DNA of 64,000 nucleotides from Pseudomonas brassicacearum (lineage in GTDB: Bacteria; Pseudomonadota; Gammaproteobacteria; Pseudomonadales; Pseudomonadaceae). The position numbers and the translations under genes were made by a program. A model generated the notes under the pieces. The model was given only the letters and a program-made list of their open reading frames with translations. It was not told the origin of the DNA and did not search any database. Positions 1 through 12,846 of this stretch are shown piece by piece (within the stretch, counting starts at the first letter, position 1; every line of letters starts with the position of its first letter). The stretch covers positions 4,154,001 to 4,218,000 of the forward strand of contig NZ_CP045701.2 of NCBI RefSeq assembly GCF_009601685.2, given 5' to 3'.

Positions 1-2
1 CG

Positions 3-191
3 GCCAAGGTTCGCTACCGCCAGAGCGACCAACCCTGCATGCTGGAAAAAACCGCCACGGGCTATCGCGCGACGTTCGACGACCCACAACGAGCAGTCAC
101 ACCCGGCCAGTCCGTGGTGTTCTACGACGGGGAAATCTGCCTGGGCGGCGGCGTGATCGAAATCGCAGAGCCCTGGAGCAGCAAGGCATGA
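3..191 (+). CDS. mnmA: tRNA 2-thiouridylase MnmA, C-terminal part
   Basis: This is the last 62 codons of a gene that enters from the left edge, in frame from base 3 to a TGA at 189-191. The translated tail contains [12 protein letters not shown] and a final [14 protein letters not shown] stretch, which matches the C-terminal beta-barrel of MnmA (TrmU), the enzyme that puts sulfur on the wobble uridine of tRNA for Lys, Glu and Gln. Its TGA overlaps the ATG of the next gene (ATGA at 188-191), so the two are translationally coupled. The order mnmA-hflD-purB is the one known from Escherichia coli and Pseudomonas and supports the call. The catalytic cysteines lie outside the window. Confidence 0.9.
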   Translation, partial: AKVRYRQSDQPCMLEKTATGYRATFDDPQRAVTPGQSVVFYDGEICLGGGVIEIAEPWSSKA

Positions 192-811
192 CCCCTATCC
201 AGGAACAACTGACGGCATTGGGCGGCGTGTTTCTCGCCGCCGTGCTGGTGGACCGGATCGCCAAGACCGGCCAGGCCAGCGACGCGGGCGTGGCCTGCAT
301 GCTCGGCAGCCTGCTGGTTCGCGACCCCAAGGACACCCTGGAAGTCTACGGCGGCGACGACCTGAACCTGCGCGAAGGCTACCGTGCACTGATCGGCGCC
401 CTGGAGCGCGATCCCAGCGCCCTGCAACGCGAACCGCTGCGCTATGCCCTGTCGATGCTGGGCCTTGAGCGCCAGTTGGCCAAGCGCGACGACCTGCTGG
501 AGACCATCGGCAAACGCTTGCCGCAGATCCAGTCCCAGGTCGAGCACTTCGGCCCTTCCCACGAAAACGTCGTCGCGGCCTGCGGCGCGCTGTACCAGGA
601 CACCCTGAGCACCTTGCGCCAGCGCATCCAGGTGCATGGCGACATGCGCAACCTGCAGCAACCGAGCAATGCCTCGAAGATCCGTGCCCTTCTGCTGGCC
701 GGGATTCGTTCGGCACGGCTGTGGCGGCAGTTGGGCGGCCATCGCTGGCAGCTGGTGGTCAGCCGACGCAAATTACTTAAAGAGCTTTACCCGTTGATGC
801 GCAACGAATAA
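188..811 (+). CDS. hflD: HflD homologue (high-frequency lysogenization protein)
   Basis: The 207-residue product has the length of the HflD family (E. coli about 213). It is predicted to be all-helical, with no membrane segment or signal peptide. In E. coli HflD is a membrane-associated protein that binds phage lambda CII and affects lysogeny; its housekeeping role is unclear. Recognition rests on the family sequence (for example the [18 protein letters not shown] start and the central [17 protein letters not shown] stretch) and on the mnmA-hflD-purB order. The start ATG overlaps the mnmA stop. No terminator is obvious after it; a large nested palindrome follows before purB. Confidence 0.92.
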   Translation: MTPIQEQLTALGGVFLAAVLVDRIAKTGQASDAGVACMLGSLLVRDPKDTLEVYGGDDLNLREGYRALIGALERDPSALQREPLRYALSMLGLERQLAKRDDLLETIGKRLPQIQSQVEHFGPSHENVVAACGALYQDTLSTLRQRIQVHGDMRNLQQPSNASKIRALLLAGIRSARLWRQLGGHRWQLVVSRRKLLKELYPLMRNE

Positions 812-830
812 GTCGCCTCAACCCGTTTTT

Positions 831-984
831 TGTGGCGAGCTTGCTCCCATCGGACTTGTAGGAGCTGCCGAAGGCTGCGATCTTTTGATCTTTCGCTTGG
901 GATTCAAGCGCCCAGGGAAAGATCGCAGCCTCGTTGCACTCGACAGCTCCTACAGACCCAGCAGGAGCAAGCGCCCTCGCCACA
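831..984. repeat. Nested REP-like palindrome (three concentric inverted arms)
   Basis: Three arm pairs are nested here. The outer arms are TGTGGCGAG (831-839) and CTCGCCACA (976-984). The middle arms are TGTAGGAGCTG (857-867) and CAGCTCCTACA (944-954). The inner arms are GGCTGCGATCTTT near 872 and AAAGATCGCAGCC near 918-930. The element fills the hflD-purB gap. The same building blocks return in expanded form near 33.6 kb. It is non-coding and probably a repetitive extragenic element with hairpin potential in RNA. Confidence 0.85.
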
Positions 985-1015
985 AGCATCAAAAGTTTTA
1001 TTTCGTTACGCGTAA

Positions 1016-2473
<1,458 letters not shown>

Positions 2474-2494
2474 TACATCGTTTTACCTTTGAGA

Positions 2495-2518
2495 CGCCCG
2501 GCCGCGCCGGGCGTTTTT
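2495..2518 (+). terminator. Rho-independent terminator after purB
   Basis: A GC-rich hairpin with arms CGCCCGGC and GCCGGGCG is followed by TTTTT. It starts 21 bases after the purB stop codon and ends the mnmA-hflD-purB transcript. Confidence 0.9.
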
Positions 2519-2557
2519 ATTCGCGTCTGAAAAGTATATTTTTTCAATAGGTTACAC

Positions 2558-3724
2558 ATGAATCCTGATATTCCTCTGCAACTCCTGGGCGGCATCACGG
2601 CACGGGAATTCCTGCGCGACTACTGGCAGAAAAAACCCCTGCTGATCCGTCAGGCGATTCCTGACTTCCAGAACCCGATCGATGCCGACGAACTGGCCGG
2701 CCTGGCCCTGGAAGAAGAAGTCGAATCGCGCCTGGTGATCGAGCACGGCGAGCGCCCCTGGGAATTGCGTCGCGGCCCGTTCGCCGAAGACGAATTCAGC
2801 AAGCTGCCGGAGCGCGAGTGGACCCTGCTGGTTCAGGCGGTCGATCAGTTCGTACCGGAAGTCAGCGAGCTGCTGGAGCACTTCCGCTTCCTGCCGAGCT
2901 GGCGCATCGACGACGTGATGATCAGCTTCGCCGCCCCGGGTGGCAGCGTGGGTCCGCATTTCGATAACTATGACGTGTTCCTGCTGCAGGGCCACGGCCA
3001 GCGCAACTGGAAAATCGGCCAGATGTGCGACTCCGAAAGCCCGCTGCTGCAGCACGCCGACCTGCGCATCCTCGCCGAATTCGAAGCCACCGACGAGTGG
3101 ACCCTGGAACCGGGCGACATGCTCTACCTGCCGCCGCGCCTGGCGCACTGCGGCGTGGCTGTGGACGACTGCATGACCTACTCGGTGGGCTTCCGTGCGC
3201 CGAGCGCCGCTGAGGTGCTGACCCACTTCACCGACTTCCTCAGCCAGTTCCTGCCGGACGAAGAACGCTACACCGACGCCGACGCACGCCCTGTCGCCGA
3301 CCCGCACCAGATCCAGCAGGACGCCCTCGACCGCCTCAAGGGCTTGCTGGCCGAGCACATGAGCGACGAGCGCCTGCTGTTGACCTGGTTCGGCCAGTTC
3401 ATGACCGAGCCGCGCTACCCGGAACTGGTGGTGGGCCCGGAGCTGGAAGAAGACGACCTGCTGGCCAGCCTGGAACAAGGCGCCGTGATCATTCGCAACC
3501 CGAGCGCGCGCCTGGCCTGGTCGGAAGTCGATGACGACCTGCTGCTGTTCGCCAGCGGCCAGAGCCGCTACCTGCCAGGCAAGCTGCGCGAGCTGCTGAA
3601 AATGATCTGCGCCGCCGACGCCCTGCACATCGAGAACCTCGGTCCGTGGTTGGCCGACGAAGACGGTCGCGGCCTGGTCTGCGAGCTGGTCAAGCAAGGC
3701 AGCCTGGGGTTCGCCGATGAATAA
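2558..3724 (+). CDS. roxA: Ribosomal protein uL16 3-hydroxylase (RoxA/YcfD-type)
   Basis: This 388-residue cupin/JmjC protein belongs to the YcfD/RoxA family of Fe(II)- and 2-oxoglutarate-dependent oxygenases, which hydroxylate an arginine of ribosomal protein L16. The iron-binding facial triad is visible as H134-x-D136 (in VGPHFDNYDVF) and H197 (in LPPRLAHCGV). Both sit at positions expected from E. coli YcfD (H125, D127, H187) plus a longer N-terminus. A winged-helix-like C-terminal region completes the family layout. The gene overlaps the next one by 8 bases, so the two are probably co-translated. Assignment to L16 as substrate is by family, not visible here. Confidence 0.9.
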   Translation: MNPDIPLQLLGGITAREFLRDYWQKKPLLIRQAIPDFQNPIDADELAGLALEEEVESRLVIEHGERPWELRRGPFAEDEFSKLPEREWTLLVQAVDQFVPEVSELLEHFRFLPSWRIDDVMISFAAPGGSVGPHFDNYDVFLLQGHGQRNWKIGQMCDSESPLLQHADLRILAEFEATDEWTLEPGDMLYLPPRLAHCGVAVDDCMTYSVGFRAPSAAEVLTHFTDFLSQFLPDEERYTDADARPVADPHQIQQDALDRLKGLLAEHMSDERLLLTWFGQFMTEPRYPELVVGPELEEDDLLASLEQGAVIIRNPSARLAWSEVDDDLLLFASGQSRYLPGKLRELLKMICAADALHIENLGPWLADEDGRGLVCELVKQGSLGFADE

Positions 3725-4142
3725 AATTCACGTTCGTGTCGCAGACTGGCAAAAGGATATCGCCGAGATCCGGCGCATTCGTGAGACCGTGTTCATTGCC
3801 GAGCAGTCCGTTCCACCTGAGCTGGAATGGGATGCCGATGACCAGAGCGCGGTGCATTTTCTGGCGTTTGAAGGCGACTTTCCCATCGGCACCGCCCGCC
3901 TGTTGACCGACGGCCATATCGGCCGTGTCTCGGTCCTCAAGGACTGGCGTGGCCTGAAGGTGGGCGATGCGCTGATGCACGCCGTGATCGCCGAAGCCGA
4001 GAAACGCGGGCTCCAGCAACAGATGCTCAGCGCCCAGGTGCACGCCACGCCGTTCTATGAGCGGCTGGGGTTTGCGGTGGTCAGTGAGGAGTTCCTGGAA
4101 GCCGGGATTCCTCATGTGGACATGGTGCGGCATTCGCTCTGA
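3717..4142 (+). CDS. GNAT family N-acetyltransferase
   Basis: The product is a 141-residue single-domain GNAT protein. The acetyl-CoA-binding region is recognisable as VSVLKDWRGLKVGDALM around residues 70-86, a variant of the RxxGxG/A motif, followed by the typical ATPFYERLGF strand-helix near the C-terminus. It starts inside the 3' end of the roxA-like gene (8-base overlap), an arrangement that suggests translational coupling. The substrate cannot be read from the sequence. A REP pair and a hairpin follow its stop. Confidence 0.88.
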   Translation: MNKIHVRVADWQKDIAEIRRIRETVFIAEQSVPPELEWDADDQSAVHFLAFEGDFPIGTARLLTDGHIGRVSVLKDWRGLKVGDALMHAVIAEAEKRGLQQQMLSAQVHATPFYERLGFAVVSEEFLEAGIPHVDMVRHSL

Positions 4143-4147
4143 ACCTC

Positions 4148-4267
4148 TGTGGCGAGGGGATTTATCCCCGCTGGGTTGCGCAGCAACCCCAATGAATCTG
4201 ACGCTACCACCGTGGCGGCTGTTTGGGGCTGCTTCGCAGCCCAGCGGGGATAAATCCCCTCGCCACA
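4148..4267. repeat. REP pair with TGTGGCGAGGGG arms
   Basis: The outer arms TGTGGCGAGGGGATTTATCC (from 4148) and its complement ending CTCGCCACA at 4267 are inverted. Each side carries its own small GGGTTGCGCAGCAACCC or GGGCTGCTTCGCAGCCC hairpin. This is a typical Pseudomonas REP doublet (REPIN-like) immediately after the GNAT gene. Confidence 0.85.
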
Positions 4268-4287
4268 AAAGCATCCTGCAACACCAC

Positions 4288-4323
4288 AAAACGCCCCGCC
4301 ATCCACCGATGCCGGGGCGTTTT
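4288..4323. terminator. Possible bidirectional terminator
   Basis: The arms ACGCCCCG (4291-4298) and CGGGGCGT (4313-4320) are flanked by AAAA on the left and TTTT on the right. It would end transcription from the roxA-GNAT pair. Confidence 0.6.
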
Positions 4324-4401
4324 GCCGTCTAACATTCAACTTGCACCACCCCAGGCCGACAAACTGGCAATATCAAGCCTTTGTCTCGCGGAGAAATGGA
4401 C

Positions 4402-5163
4402 ATGTCCTTACGCACCCTGCTCGCCACCCTGCTGCTCGGCTGCAGCCTGTCGGTGATGGCCGATACGCAAATCGTGCCGCTGAACTACCGCACCAGCGCC
4501 GACCTGCTGCCGGTGGCACAGAACTTCATCGGCAAGGACGGCCAGGTCAGCGCCTACGGCAACCAACTGATCGTCAACGCCGAGCCCGGCAAGATCGAAG
4601 AACTTCGGCAGTTCCTGGCCCAATTGGACACCGCGCCCAAGCGCCTGCTGATCACGGTCGACACCAACGAAAACAACCTGCAGGGCGACCAGGGCTACTC
4701 CATCAACGGCGCCGCGCCCAGCCAGACCCGCATCATCAACCGCAGCACCGCCAGCCGTGACGGCGGCGTGCAGCAGGTGCAAGCCAGCGAAGGCCAGCCG
4801 GCGCTGATCCAGGTTGGCCAGAGCGTGCCCTTCACCAGCAGCCAGACCGACAATTATGGCCGCCTGCAAAGCCAGACCGAATACCGCAACGTCACCCAAG
4901 GTTTTTATGTCACGGCGAGCGTCACCGGCGAGACCGTTCATCTCAGCATCAGTACCAACCGTGACCGCATGAGCCAGGAACGTCCCGATGTAGTGAACGT
5001 TCAGAGTACCGACACAACCGTCAGCGGCCGCCTGGGCGAATGGATCACCCTGGCCGGCGTCAATCGCCAGACTCAGGCCGACAAACAGGGCCTGAGCCGC
5101 AGCTACTCGACCCAGGGCCGCGACGACATGATTTTGCGGGTCAAGGTCGACACGCTGAACTGA
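4402..5163 (+). CDS. Exported secretin/NolW-like N-terminal domain protein
   Basis: The chosen ATG at 4402 lies eight bases after GGAG and gives 253 residues. The upstream in-frame ATG at 4396 is too close to that ribosome site. Residues 1-20 form a signal peptide (MSLRTLLATLLLGCSLSVMA), so the protein is probably periplasmic. Residues 25-80 (VPLNYRTSADLLPVAQNFI to IEELRQFLAQLDTAP) match the short secretin N-domain found in type II/III secretion and pilus secretins. The second half, with SVPFTSSQTDNYGRLQS and GEWITLAGVNRQ, resembles the secretin beta domain in part, but a complete pore-forming domain is absent. No secretion genes are near it. Its function is unknown. Confidence 0.7.
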   Translation: MSLRTLLATLLLGCSLSVMADTQIVPLNYRTSADLLPVAQNFIGKDGQVSAYGNQLIVNAEPGKIEELRQFLAQLDTAPKRLLITVDTNENNLQGDQGYSINGAAPSQTRIINRSTASRDGGVQQVQASEGQPALIQVGQSVPFTSSQTDNYGRLQSQTEYRNVTQGFYVTASVTGETVHLSISTNRDRMSQERPDVVNVQSTDTTVSGRLGEWITLAGVNRQTQADKQGLSRSYSTQGRDDMILRVKVDTLN

Positions 5164-5620
5164 AGCATCAAAAACTGACTGATGAGTCGTATTAGACCAA
5201 AGATGTAGTGCAACGAAAAAAGCACTACAAAACGTTTGACGAGCCAAAAAACCAAAGGCATGATGGCCTCGCTCCCGCTAATCAGGGGCCCTGGCAAGGG
5301 CCTTCGGGTCGACGCTTGCAATTACCCTGCGAGCCGATTCGTGTCTGTACCGCCCACAAGGTGTGTTTGACGAGGTTGCGACTGGAACGAAGTTGTCCCG
5401 AGGGACGGAAGCGTAACTAGGTAACCCGGCATCACTCTGAGTTCGTATTAAAGGCCCACGACGCCCGAATGCGCCCGCAGTTCGCCCCTACCTGCTCACT
5501 TTCCCCTCGAGCCCATCGTTCATCCCGTCGCCGCCGCGCCTGAACCGACTTGTACGCCAGCCCCCTGGTCGGCAGGAGCAGGAATTTTCCACCAAGACCT
5601 ATGCGACGAGGTTTATCTCC
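5164..5620. other. 457-base gap before aceA, nothing assigned
   Basis: No convincing gene, REP element or tRNA was found. It must hold the aceA promoter and possibly a long leader. A short inverted pair (GGGCCCTGGCAAGGGCC near 5286) is the only obvious structure. Ribosome binding for aceA is weak: the bases just before the ATG at 5621 are GAGGTTTATCTCC. Confidence 0.5.
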
Positions 5621-6946
5621 ATGGCACTGACACGCGAACAGCAAATTGCAGCCCTTGAAAAAGATTGGGCTGAAAACCCGCGCTGGAAAGGCGTGAAGCG
5701 CAATTATTCCGCTGCTGACGTCGTCCGTCTGCGTGGCTCGGTTCAACCTGAGCACACCCTTGCGAAAATGGGCGCCGACAAGCTCTGGAACCTGGTCACC
5801 CAGGGCGCCAAGCCAGCCTTCCGTCCCGAGAAAGATTTCGTCAACTGCATGGGCGCCCTGACCGGCGGCCAGGCTGTGCAGCAAGTCAAGGCCGGCATCC
5901 AGGCGATCTACCTGTCGGGCTGGCAAGTGGCCGCGGACAATAACTCCGCCGAGTCGATGTACCCCGACCAGTCGCTGTACCCAGTGGATTCGGTTCCAAC
6001 CGTGGTCAAGCGCATCAACAACTCGTTCCGTCGTGCCGACCAGATCCAGTGGAAAGCCGGCAAGAACCCGGGCGACGAAGGCTACATCGACTACTTCGCG
6101 CCGATCGTGGCTGACGCTGAAGCCGGTTTCGGCGGCGTTCTGAACGCCTACGAGCTGATGAAGAGCATGATCGAGGCAGGCGCCGCCGGCGTTCACTTCG
6201 AAGACCAATTGGCTTCGGTGAAGAAATGCGGCCACATGGGCGGCAAGGTACTGGTTCCAACCCAGGAAGCCGTGCAGAAGCTGACCGCTGCCCGCCTCGC
6301 GGCCGACGTTGCCGGTGTACCGACCATCATCCTGGCCCGTACCGACGCCAACGCCGCTGACCTGCTGACCTCCGACTGCGACCCGTACGACCAGCCGTTC
6401 GTGACCGGTACCCGCACCCAGGAAGGCTTCTACAAGGTGCGCGCCGGTCTCGACCAAGCCATCGCCCGCGGCCTGGCCTATGCGCCATACGCCGACCTGA
6501 TCTGGTGCGAAACCGCCAAGCCAGACCTGGACGAGGCTCGTCGCTTCGCCGAAGCGATCAAGAAGGAATACCCGGACCAGATCCTGTCGTACAACTGCTC
6601 GCCTTCCTTCAACTGGAAGAAAAACCTGGACGACGCGACCATCGCCAAGTTCCAGCGTGAATTGTCCGCCATGGGTTACAAGCACCAGTTCATCACCCTG
6701 GCCGGCATTCACAACATGTGGCACAGCATGTTCAACCTGGCGCACGACTACGCCCGCAACGACATGACCGCCTACGTAAAGCTGCAAGAGCAAGAGTTCG
6801 CCGACGCCGCCAAGGGCTACACCTTCGTGGCTCACCAGCAGGAAGTGGGCACCGGCTACTTCGACGACATGACCACCGTGATCCAGGGTGGCACTTCGTC
6901 GGTGACCGCACTGACCGGTTCCACCGAAGAAGAACAGTTCCACTGA
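5621..6946 (+). CDS. aceA: Isocitrate lyase
   Basis: AceA splits isocitrate into glyoxylate and succinate, the first step of the glyoxylate shunt used on acetate and fatty acids. The 441-residue length fits the short bacterial form. The catalytic loop KKCGHMGGK is present with the active-site cysteine at residue 203, and further conserved stretches ([36 protein letters not shown]) are intact. A strong terminator follows the stop codon. It is monocistronic here; aceB/glcB is not in the window. Confidence 0.97.
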   Translation: MALTREQQIAALEKDWAENPRWKGVKRNYSAADVVRLRGSVQPEHTLAKMGADKLWNLVTQGAKPAFRPEKDFVNCMGALTGGQAVQQVKAGIQAIYLSGWQVAADNNSAESMYPDQSLYPVDSVPTVVKRINNSFRRADQIQWKAGKNPGDEGYIDYFAPIVADAEAGFGGVLNAYELMKSMIEAGAAGVHFEDQLASVKKCGHMGGKVLVPTQEAVQKLTAARLAADVAGVPTIILARTDANAADLLTSDCDPYDQPFVTGTRTQEGFYKVRAGLDQAIARGLAYAPYADLIWCETAKPDLDEARRFAEAIKKEYPDQILSYNCSPSFNWKKNLDDATIAKFQRELSAMGYKHQFITLAGIHNMWHSMFNLAHDYARNDMTAYVKLQEQEFADAAKGYTFVAHQQEVGTGYFDDMTTVIQGGTSSVTALTGSTEEEQFH

Positions 6947-7008
6947 TACACGCCATAAACGGCCCTTGCGGACCGAGTAAAAGCTAACCGCAAAGCCGAT
7001 GATCTGAC

Positions 7009-7035
7009 GCCCCGACTGGTTCGGGGCTTTTTTTT
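7009..7035 (+). terminator. Terminator after aceA
   Basis: The stem GCCCCGA / TCGGGGC (7009-7027) is followed by eight T residues. It lies between the convergent aceA and chemoreceptor genes. Confidence 0.9.
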
Positions 7036-7058
7036 GCCGGTTTTCACCGCTTCGTTTT

Positions 7059-8981
7059 TCACACCTTGAAGTGACTGACCAACTGCTGCAACTGGTTACC
7101 CAGGCGCGCCAGTTCGATGCTGGAGGCTGCGGTTTCCTCGCTGGCTGAGGCGGTCTGTTCGGATACATCGCGCACGCTCAGGATACTGCGGCTGATTTCC
7201 TCGGCCACCGAGCTTTGTTGCACCGCGGCGGCGGCAATCTGTTGATTCATTGCCTGAATGCCAGAAACCGCCTGGGTGATGTTGCTCAGGGAGGTGCCGG
7301 CCTGGCCTGCCAATTCCACGCTGCTGTCGGTCAGTTCGCGGCTGTTTCGCATGATACTCGATACCTGGCGCGTGCCGTTCTGCAAGCCCGCTACCAGGCT
7401 TTCAATCTCTTCGGTGGAATGCTGGGTACGCTGGGCCAACCCACGTACTTCATCGGCGACCACGGCAAAACCGCGCCCGGCGTCACCCGCGCGAGCGGCC
7501 TCAATGGCGGCGTTAAGGGCCAGCAAGTTGGTCTGCTCAGCCACCGCCCTGATCACGTCCATGATTTTGCCGATGCGCCCGCTTTCTTGTTCCAGCTCGT
7601 TCATGGCTTCGACTGAGCGCCCGACCTCGCCGGCCAAGCGCTCAATCTGAACGATGGCTTGCGCGACCACTTGGTCACCCATACGGGCTTGCGCATCGGC
7701 CTCTGATGCGGCTGCGCGAGCCTGTTCAGCATTACGCGCAACTTCATGCACGGTGACCGACATTTCGTGCATGGCAGTTGCCACCTGGTCGGTCTCGGTC
7801 TTCTGGCTATTGACCCCGGCACTGGTCTGCTCGGTGACAGCCGATAGCTCTTCGGCGGCACTGGCGATTTGGGTGACGCCATCGCGGATGCCACCGATCA
7901 GATCGCGCAAGGTGAGACCCATGCGCTGAATGCCCTGCTGCAAAACACCCAGCTCATCACGACGGGTCACGATCAGGTGCTGCGTAAGGTCGCCCGCTGC
8001 AATGCGATCGACCACAGCCAATGTGTCCTGCAACGGCCGTGTAATCTGGCGAGTGATGATCAAGGCGGCAAAAACCCCCAACAACATCGCCAGGGCAGTA
8101 CAACTCAGCTGCAGGATGCGAGCCTGGGCGCTGTCTTCGTCCCGGGAGAGCAGTTGGCTGGCATACATTTCGTCAGACAGGCGAGTGATGGTTCCACCCA
8201 AATCGACAGTGTCCTGCACGGCCTTGCCAATGGCCTGATTGCTGGCAGTGAAGTCCTGCACCGAACGGCGATAAGCAATCACCGCGGTTTGCAGCTGCTT
8301 GATGGTGTCGGCATAGGTCGGGCCGAAAGCGCTGTTGAGGGCCTCGATGCTCTTGAGCGCATTTTCGAGCTGGCGGGCGGCGGCTTGTTCGGTGGCGCTG
8401 TTGGGGTTGCCGGTATAGCCGCGCACTTCATAACGCACCAGCGCCAAGTCCTCCTTGGCCTTGAGGATGACCCTATAAAGGTCAAAGCGGCGCTCATCCG
8501 AGGCGGGCATTGCCTCTACATCACTGATGACCTTGGCAATCAGCGCGGCGCCTTTGACCGCATTGACGCCCATCTCCTTGCGCATGGCCACGTCGTTGCG
8601 ATAAGCCTCGCGCATCGTATTCAGTGCCACTTGATACTGCGTGCTGGCCTGCTCGATCAGCGCAAGCTTTTTCAGGTTTTCAGGTTTTTTCAACTCGCTG
8701 GCGAGGCTTTTTTGCTGGGCAACAAACTGCTCCAGCGACGCCTGGATCAATGCACCCTTTTGTTCATCTCCCTTGTCCAACTGGTATTGCAAGCGAGCCC
8801 TGCGTAGGTGATCAAGACGGTCGCCGAGTTCGGTAATGCTCGTCATGCGATCAGTACGCTCGATCATCTTTCCCAGGCTGAACCAGCCGGTCGCGGCGAG
8901 AATAGCGGTCAGAAGCAGCACAACGGCAAAGCCCAAAGCCAGCTTGAGCATAACGCTCATATTCGCGATCCGAGAGTTCAT
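7059..8981 (-). CDS. Methyl-accepting chemotaxis protein with HBM-type sensor
   Basis: This 640-residue receptor has one N-terminal membrane helix (about residues 10-32, [20 protein letters not shown]). It is followed by a long all-helical periplasmic part of roughly 250 residues that resembles the helical bimodular (HBM) domain, known to bind TCA-cycle acids in Pseudomonas McpS. A second membrane helix (near residues 290-312, [15 protein letters not shown]), a HAMP linker and the cytoplasmic signalling domain follow, with the hairpin tip [36 protein letters not shown] sequence intact. It signals to CheA/CheW. The ligand is not certain. It lies convergent to aceA. Confidence 0.93.
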   Translation of the reverse strand: MNSRIANMSVMLKLALGFAVVLLLTAILAATGWFSLGKMIERTDRMTSITELGDRLDHLRRARLQYQLDKGDEQKGALIQASLEQFVAQQKSLASELKKPENLKKLALIEQASTQYQVALNTMREAYRNDVAMRKEMGVNAVKGAALIAKVISDVEAMPASDERRFDLYRVILKAKEDLALVRYEVRGYTGNPNSATEQAAARQLENALKSIEALNSAFGPTYADTIKQLQTAVIAYRRSVQDFTASNQAIGKAVQDTVDLGGTITRLSDEMYASQLLSRDEDSAQARILQLSCTALAMLLGVFAALIITRQITRPLQDTLAVVDRIAAGDLTQHLIVTRRDELGVLQQGIQRMGLTLRDLIGGIRDGVTQIASAAEELSAVTEQTSAGVNSQKTETDQVATAMHEMSVTVHEVARNAEQARAAASEADAQARMGDQVVAQAIVQIERLAGEVGRSVEAMNELEQESGRIGKIMDVIRAVAEQTNLLALNAAIEAARAGDAGRGFAVVADEVRGLAQRTQHSTEEIESLVAGLQNGTRQVSSIMRNSRELTDSSVELAGQAGTSLSNITQAVSGIQAMNQQIAAAAVQQSSVAEEISRSILSVRDVSEQTASASEETAASSIELARLGNQLQQLVSHFKV

Positions 8982-9329
8982 GACATTCCTTAAGGTAATC
9001 AGCCGCGAACAATGAAAACTGACGTGGCTATCTAAGAAGGGGCGTTAGCCTAATCAAATATTGATATAGATGATTAGATGAATAAAGCACAAAGATAGCC
9101 ATTTGGCATCATTTCTTCAAGGGAGTTGACGATGTATAGATTGGTGGGAGGCTAGCGAGCAAAAATCGGCAGAGAACGAGCCTAAAGCACCAAAGCGGTG
9201 CCGCTCCAACACGCAGACCCCATGCCCACGGTGCCTGCGCGGGCTCAACTGCTCGACAGCGATCTGAAGACCGGGTTTTTTCACCCGTTTTTTTTGAAGC
9301 AACCTACGCTGTAAGAGCAAGCCTGCATC

Positions 9330-9418
9330 TGTGGGAGCCAGGCATGCCCGCGATGGACAATGACGCCGTCTGCCTCGGGACCGCGTTGCCGACATCGCGG
9401 GCAAGCTTGGCTCCCACA
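9330..9418. repeat. REP pair with TGTGGGAGCCA arms
   Basis: The inverted arms TGTGGGAGCCA (9330-9340) and TGGCTCCCACA (9408-9418) enclose a second pair, GCCCGCGATG and CATCGCGGGC. It is a Pseudomonas REP doublet. Confidence 0.85.
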
Positions 9419-9617
9419 GGAGCAGTCCCCCACGCAGATCCAGCCTTCACCAACCCCTCCCCCACAAAACGTCGGCGCACGGGTAGAAAAATTGATCGAA
9501 CGCAGTATTGGGCAGTCCGAAAAGGAGTAAAACGTTCGGCGCTGACAATTGCAGTAGCGGCGATGTAAGACAGTCTCTCAGTCACAACACTAAGTGCGCG
9601 GTAGAAAGGTCGCCACA

Positions 9618-9636
9618 GATAATAATAATTATCATT
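9618..9636. promoter_or_regulatory. Fur-box-like site upstream of nuoA
   Basis: The bases GATAATAATAATTATCATT match the 19-bp Fur consensus GATAATGATAATCATTATC at 15 positions by eye. The site lies about 250 bases upstream of nuoA. A second partial copy (CATTATCATTG) follows a few bases later. No other gene is nearby for it to serve. Confidence 0.45.
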
Positions 9637-9888
9637 TGGAAGCCATTATCATTGTTACATTCCTCACAAAATATTATTGCTGAACAGACGGTCAACGCCC
9701 GCCCGGCCTGGGCCGCGGGGTCATGGAGGCGTGCTATGTCCTTATTCCAATAAATAATTTCGCTATAGGAATTTTACTTGCCCGGTGTTTAGCCATAAAA
9801 TCACCGCGATTGATTGCTGCGACATATCGTCACTGCGTTATTTCTTTTCAAGCTCAGAGACCTTTGCTCTCTGTTAAGGATTTCCAGC

Positions 9889-10302
9889 ATGCCCGAAGCG
9901 ACAGGACTCATGGCCCACAACTGGGGCTTTGCCATTTTCCTTCTGGGTGTTGTCGGCCTGTGTGCCTTCATGCTCGGGGTATCGAGCCTGCTCGGGTCAA
10001 AAGCCTGGGGCCGCAGCAAAAACGAACCGTTCGAGTCCGGCATGCTACCTACCGGTGGCGCCCGCTTGCGGCTCTCAGCCAAATTCTATCTGGTCGCGAT
10101 GCTGTTCGTGATCTTCGATATCGAAGCCCTCTTTCTCTTTGCATGGTCTGTGTCCGTCCGCGAAAGCGGCTGGACCGGATTCGTCGAAGCTCTCGTTTTC
10201 ATAGCAATTCTGTTGGCAGGTCTTGTCTACCTTTACCGAGTGGGGGCGCTTGATTGGGCTCCGGAAGCTCGGCGCAAGCGGCAAGCGAAGCTGAAACAAT
10301 GA
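9889..10302 (+). CDS. nuoA: NADH-quinone oxidoreductase subunit A
   Basis: NuoA is a small membrane subunit of complex I with three predicted helices, at about residues 12-34, 65-85 and 95-115. The ATG at 9889 ([17 protein letters not shown]) gives 137 residues, the Pseudomonas length, and is preceded by TAAGGA. An upstream in-frame ATG at 9814 would add non-conserved residues. The conserved loop [20 protein letters not shown], with its NEPFESG core, is present. It is the first gene of a continuous 13-gene nuo operon. Confidence 0.96.
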   Translation: MPEATGLMAHNWGFAIFLLGVVGLCAFMLGVSSLLGSKAWGRSKNEPFESGMLPTGGARLRLSAKFYLVAMLFVIFDIEALFLFAWSVSVRESGWTGFVEALVFIAILLAGLVYLYRVGALDWAPEARRKRQAKLKQ

Positions 10303-10312
10303 GGCTTTGGCA

Positions 10313-10987
10313 ATGCAATACAATCTCACCAGGATCGACCCCGATGCTCCTAACGAGCAGTATCCGATTGGCGAACGGGAAACCGTCGCCGATCCGTTAG
10401 AAGATCAAGTCCACAAAAACATCTTCATGGGCAAGCTCGAAGACGTGCTGAACAGCACGGTCAACTGGGGTCGCAAGAACTCCCTGTGGCCGTACAACTT
10501 CGGCCTTTCGTGCTGCTACGTGGAAATGACCACCGCCTTCACGGCGCCCCACGACATCGCGCGCTTTGGCGCCGAGGTGATCCGGGCATCGCCGCGTCAG
10601 GCGGATTTCATGGTTATCGCCGGTACCTGCTTCATCAAGATGGCGCCGATCATCCAGCGTCTCTACGAGCAAATGCTCGAGCCCAAGTGGGTTATCTCCA
10701 TGGGTTCGTGCGCCAACTCCGGTGGCATGTACGACATCTACTCCGTCGTTCAAGGGGTGGACAAGTTCCTGCCCGTGGACGTCTACGTGCCCGGCTGCCC
10801 GCCTCGCCCTGAAGCTTTCCTGCAAGGCCTGATGCTGTTGCAGGAGTCGATTGGCCAGGAGCGTCGCCCACTGTCCTGGGTCGTTGGCGATCAAGGCGTC
10901 TATCGCGCCGACATGCCATCGCAAAAGGAACAGCGCCGCGAACAGCGTATCGCAGTCACCAACCTGCGCAGCCCCGACGAAGTCTGA
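10313..10987 (+). CDS. nuoB: NADH-quinone oxidoreductase subunit B (N2 cluster)
   Basis: NuoB carries the terminal iron-sulfur cluster N2 that hands electrons to quinone. The cysteine ligands are visible in [30 protein letters not shown] and PGCPPRPE. The ATG at 10313 follows TGAGG by eight bases and gives 224 residues; a TTG two codons earlier is also open but less likely. It lies ten bases after nuoA. Confidence 0.96.
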   Translation: MQYNLTRIDPDAPNEQYPIGERETVADPLEDQVHKNIFMGKLEDVLNSTVNWGRKNSLWPYNFGLSCCYVEMTTAFTAPHDIARFGAEVIRASPRQADFMVIAGTCFIKMAPIIQRLYEQMLEPKWVISMGSCANSGGMYDIYSVVQGVDKFLPVDVYVPGCPPRPEAFLQGLMLLQESIGQERRPLSWVVGDQGVYRADMPSQKEQRREQRIAVTNLRSPDEV

Positions 10988-11053
10988 TCCAGCTCTGCTC
11001 TGCATAAGAAACGAGAACCTGGCTTCATTCTTTACGTTGACCGAAAGCGATAA

Positions 11054-12844
<1,791 letters not shown>

Positions 12845-12846
12845 GC

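Larger units (their letters stand above)
8982..9888. other. 907-base gap holding a REP pair and the nuo promoter region
   Basis: This stretch separates the divergent chemoreceptor and nuo genes. It contains the REP pair at 9330-9418 and an AT-rich stretch from 9600 onward with a Fur-box-like site at 9618-9636. No gene with a good ribosome site was found; short open frames here overlap the REP and look random. Confidence 0.6.

Noticed and set aside
5432..7168. Minus-strand frame of 578 codons opposite aceA
   Set aside because: Isocitrate lyase on the plus strand is certain; the antisense frame has no motifs.
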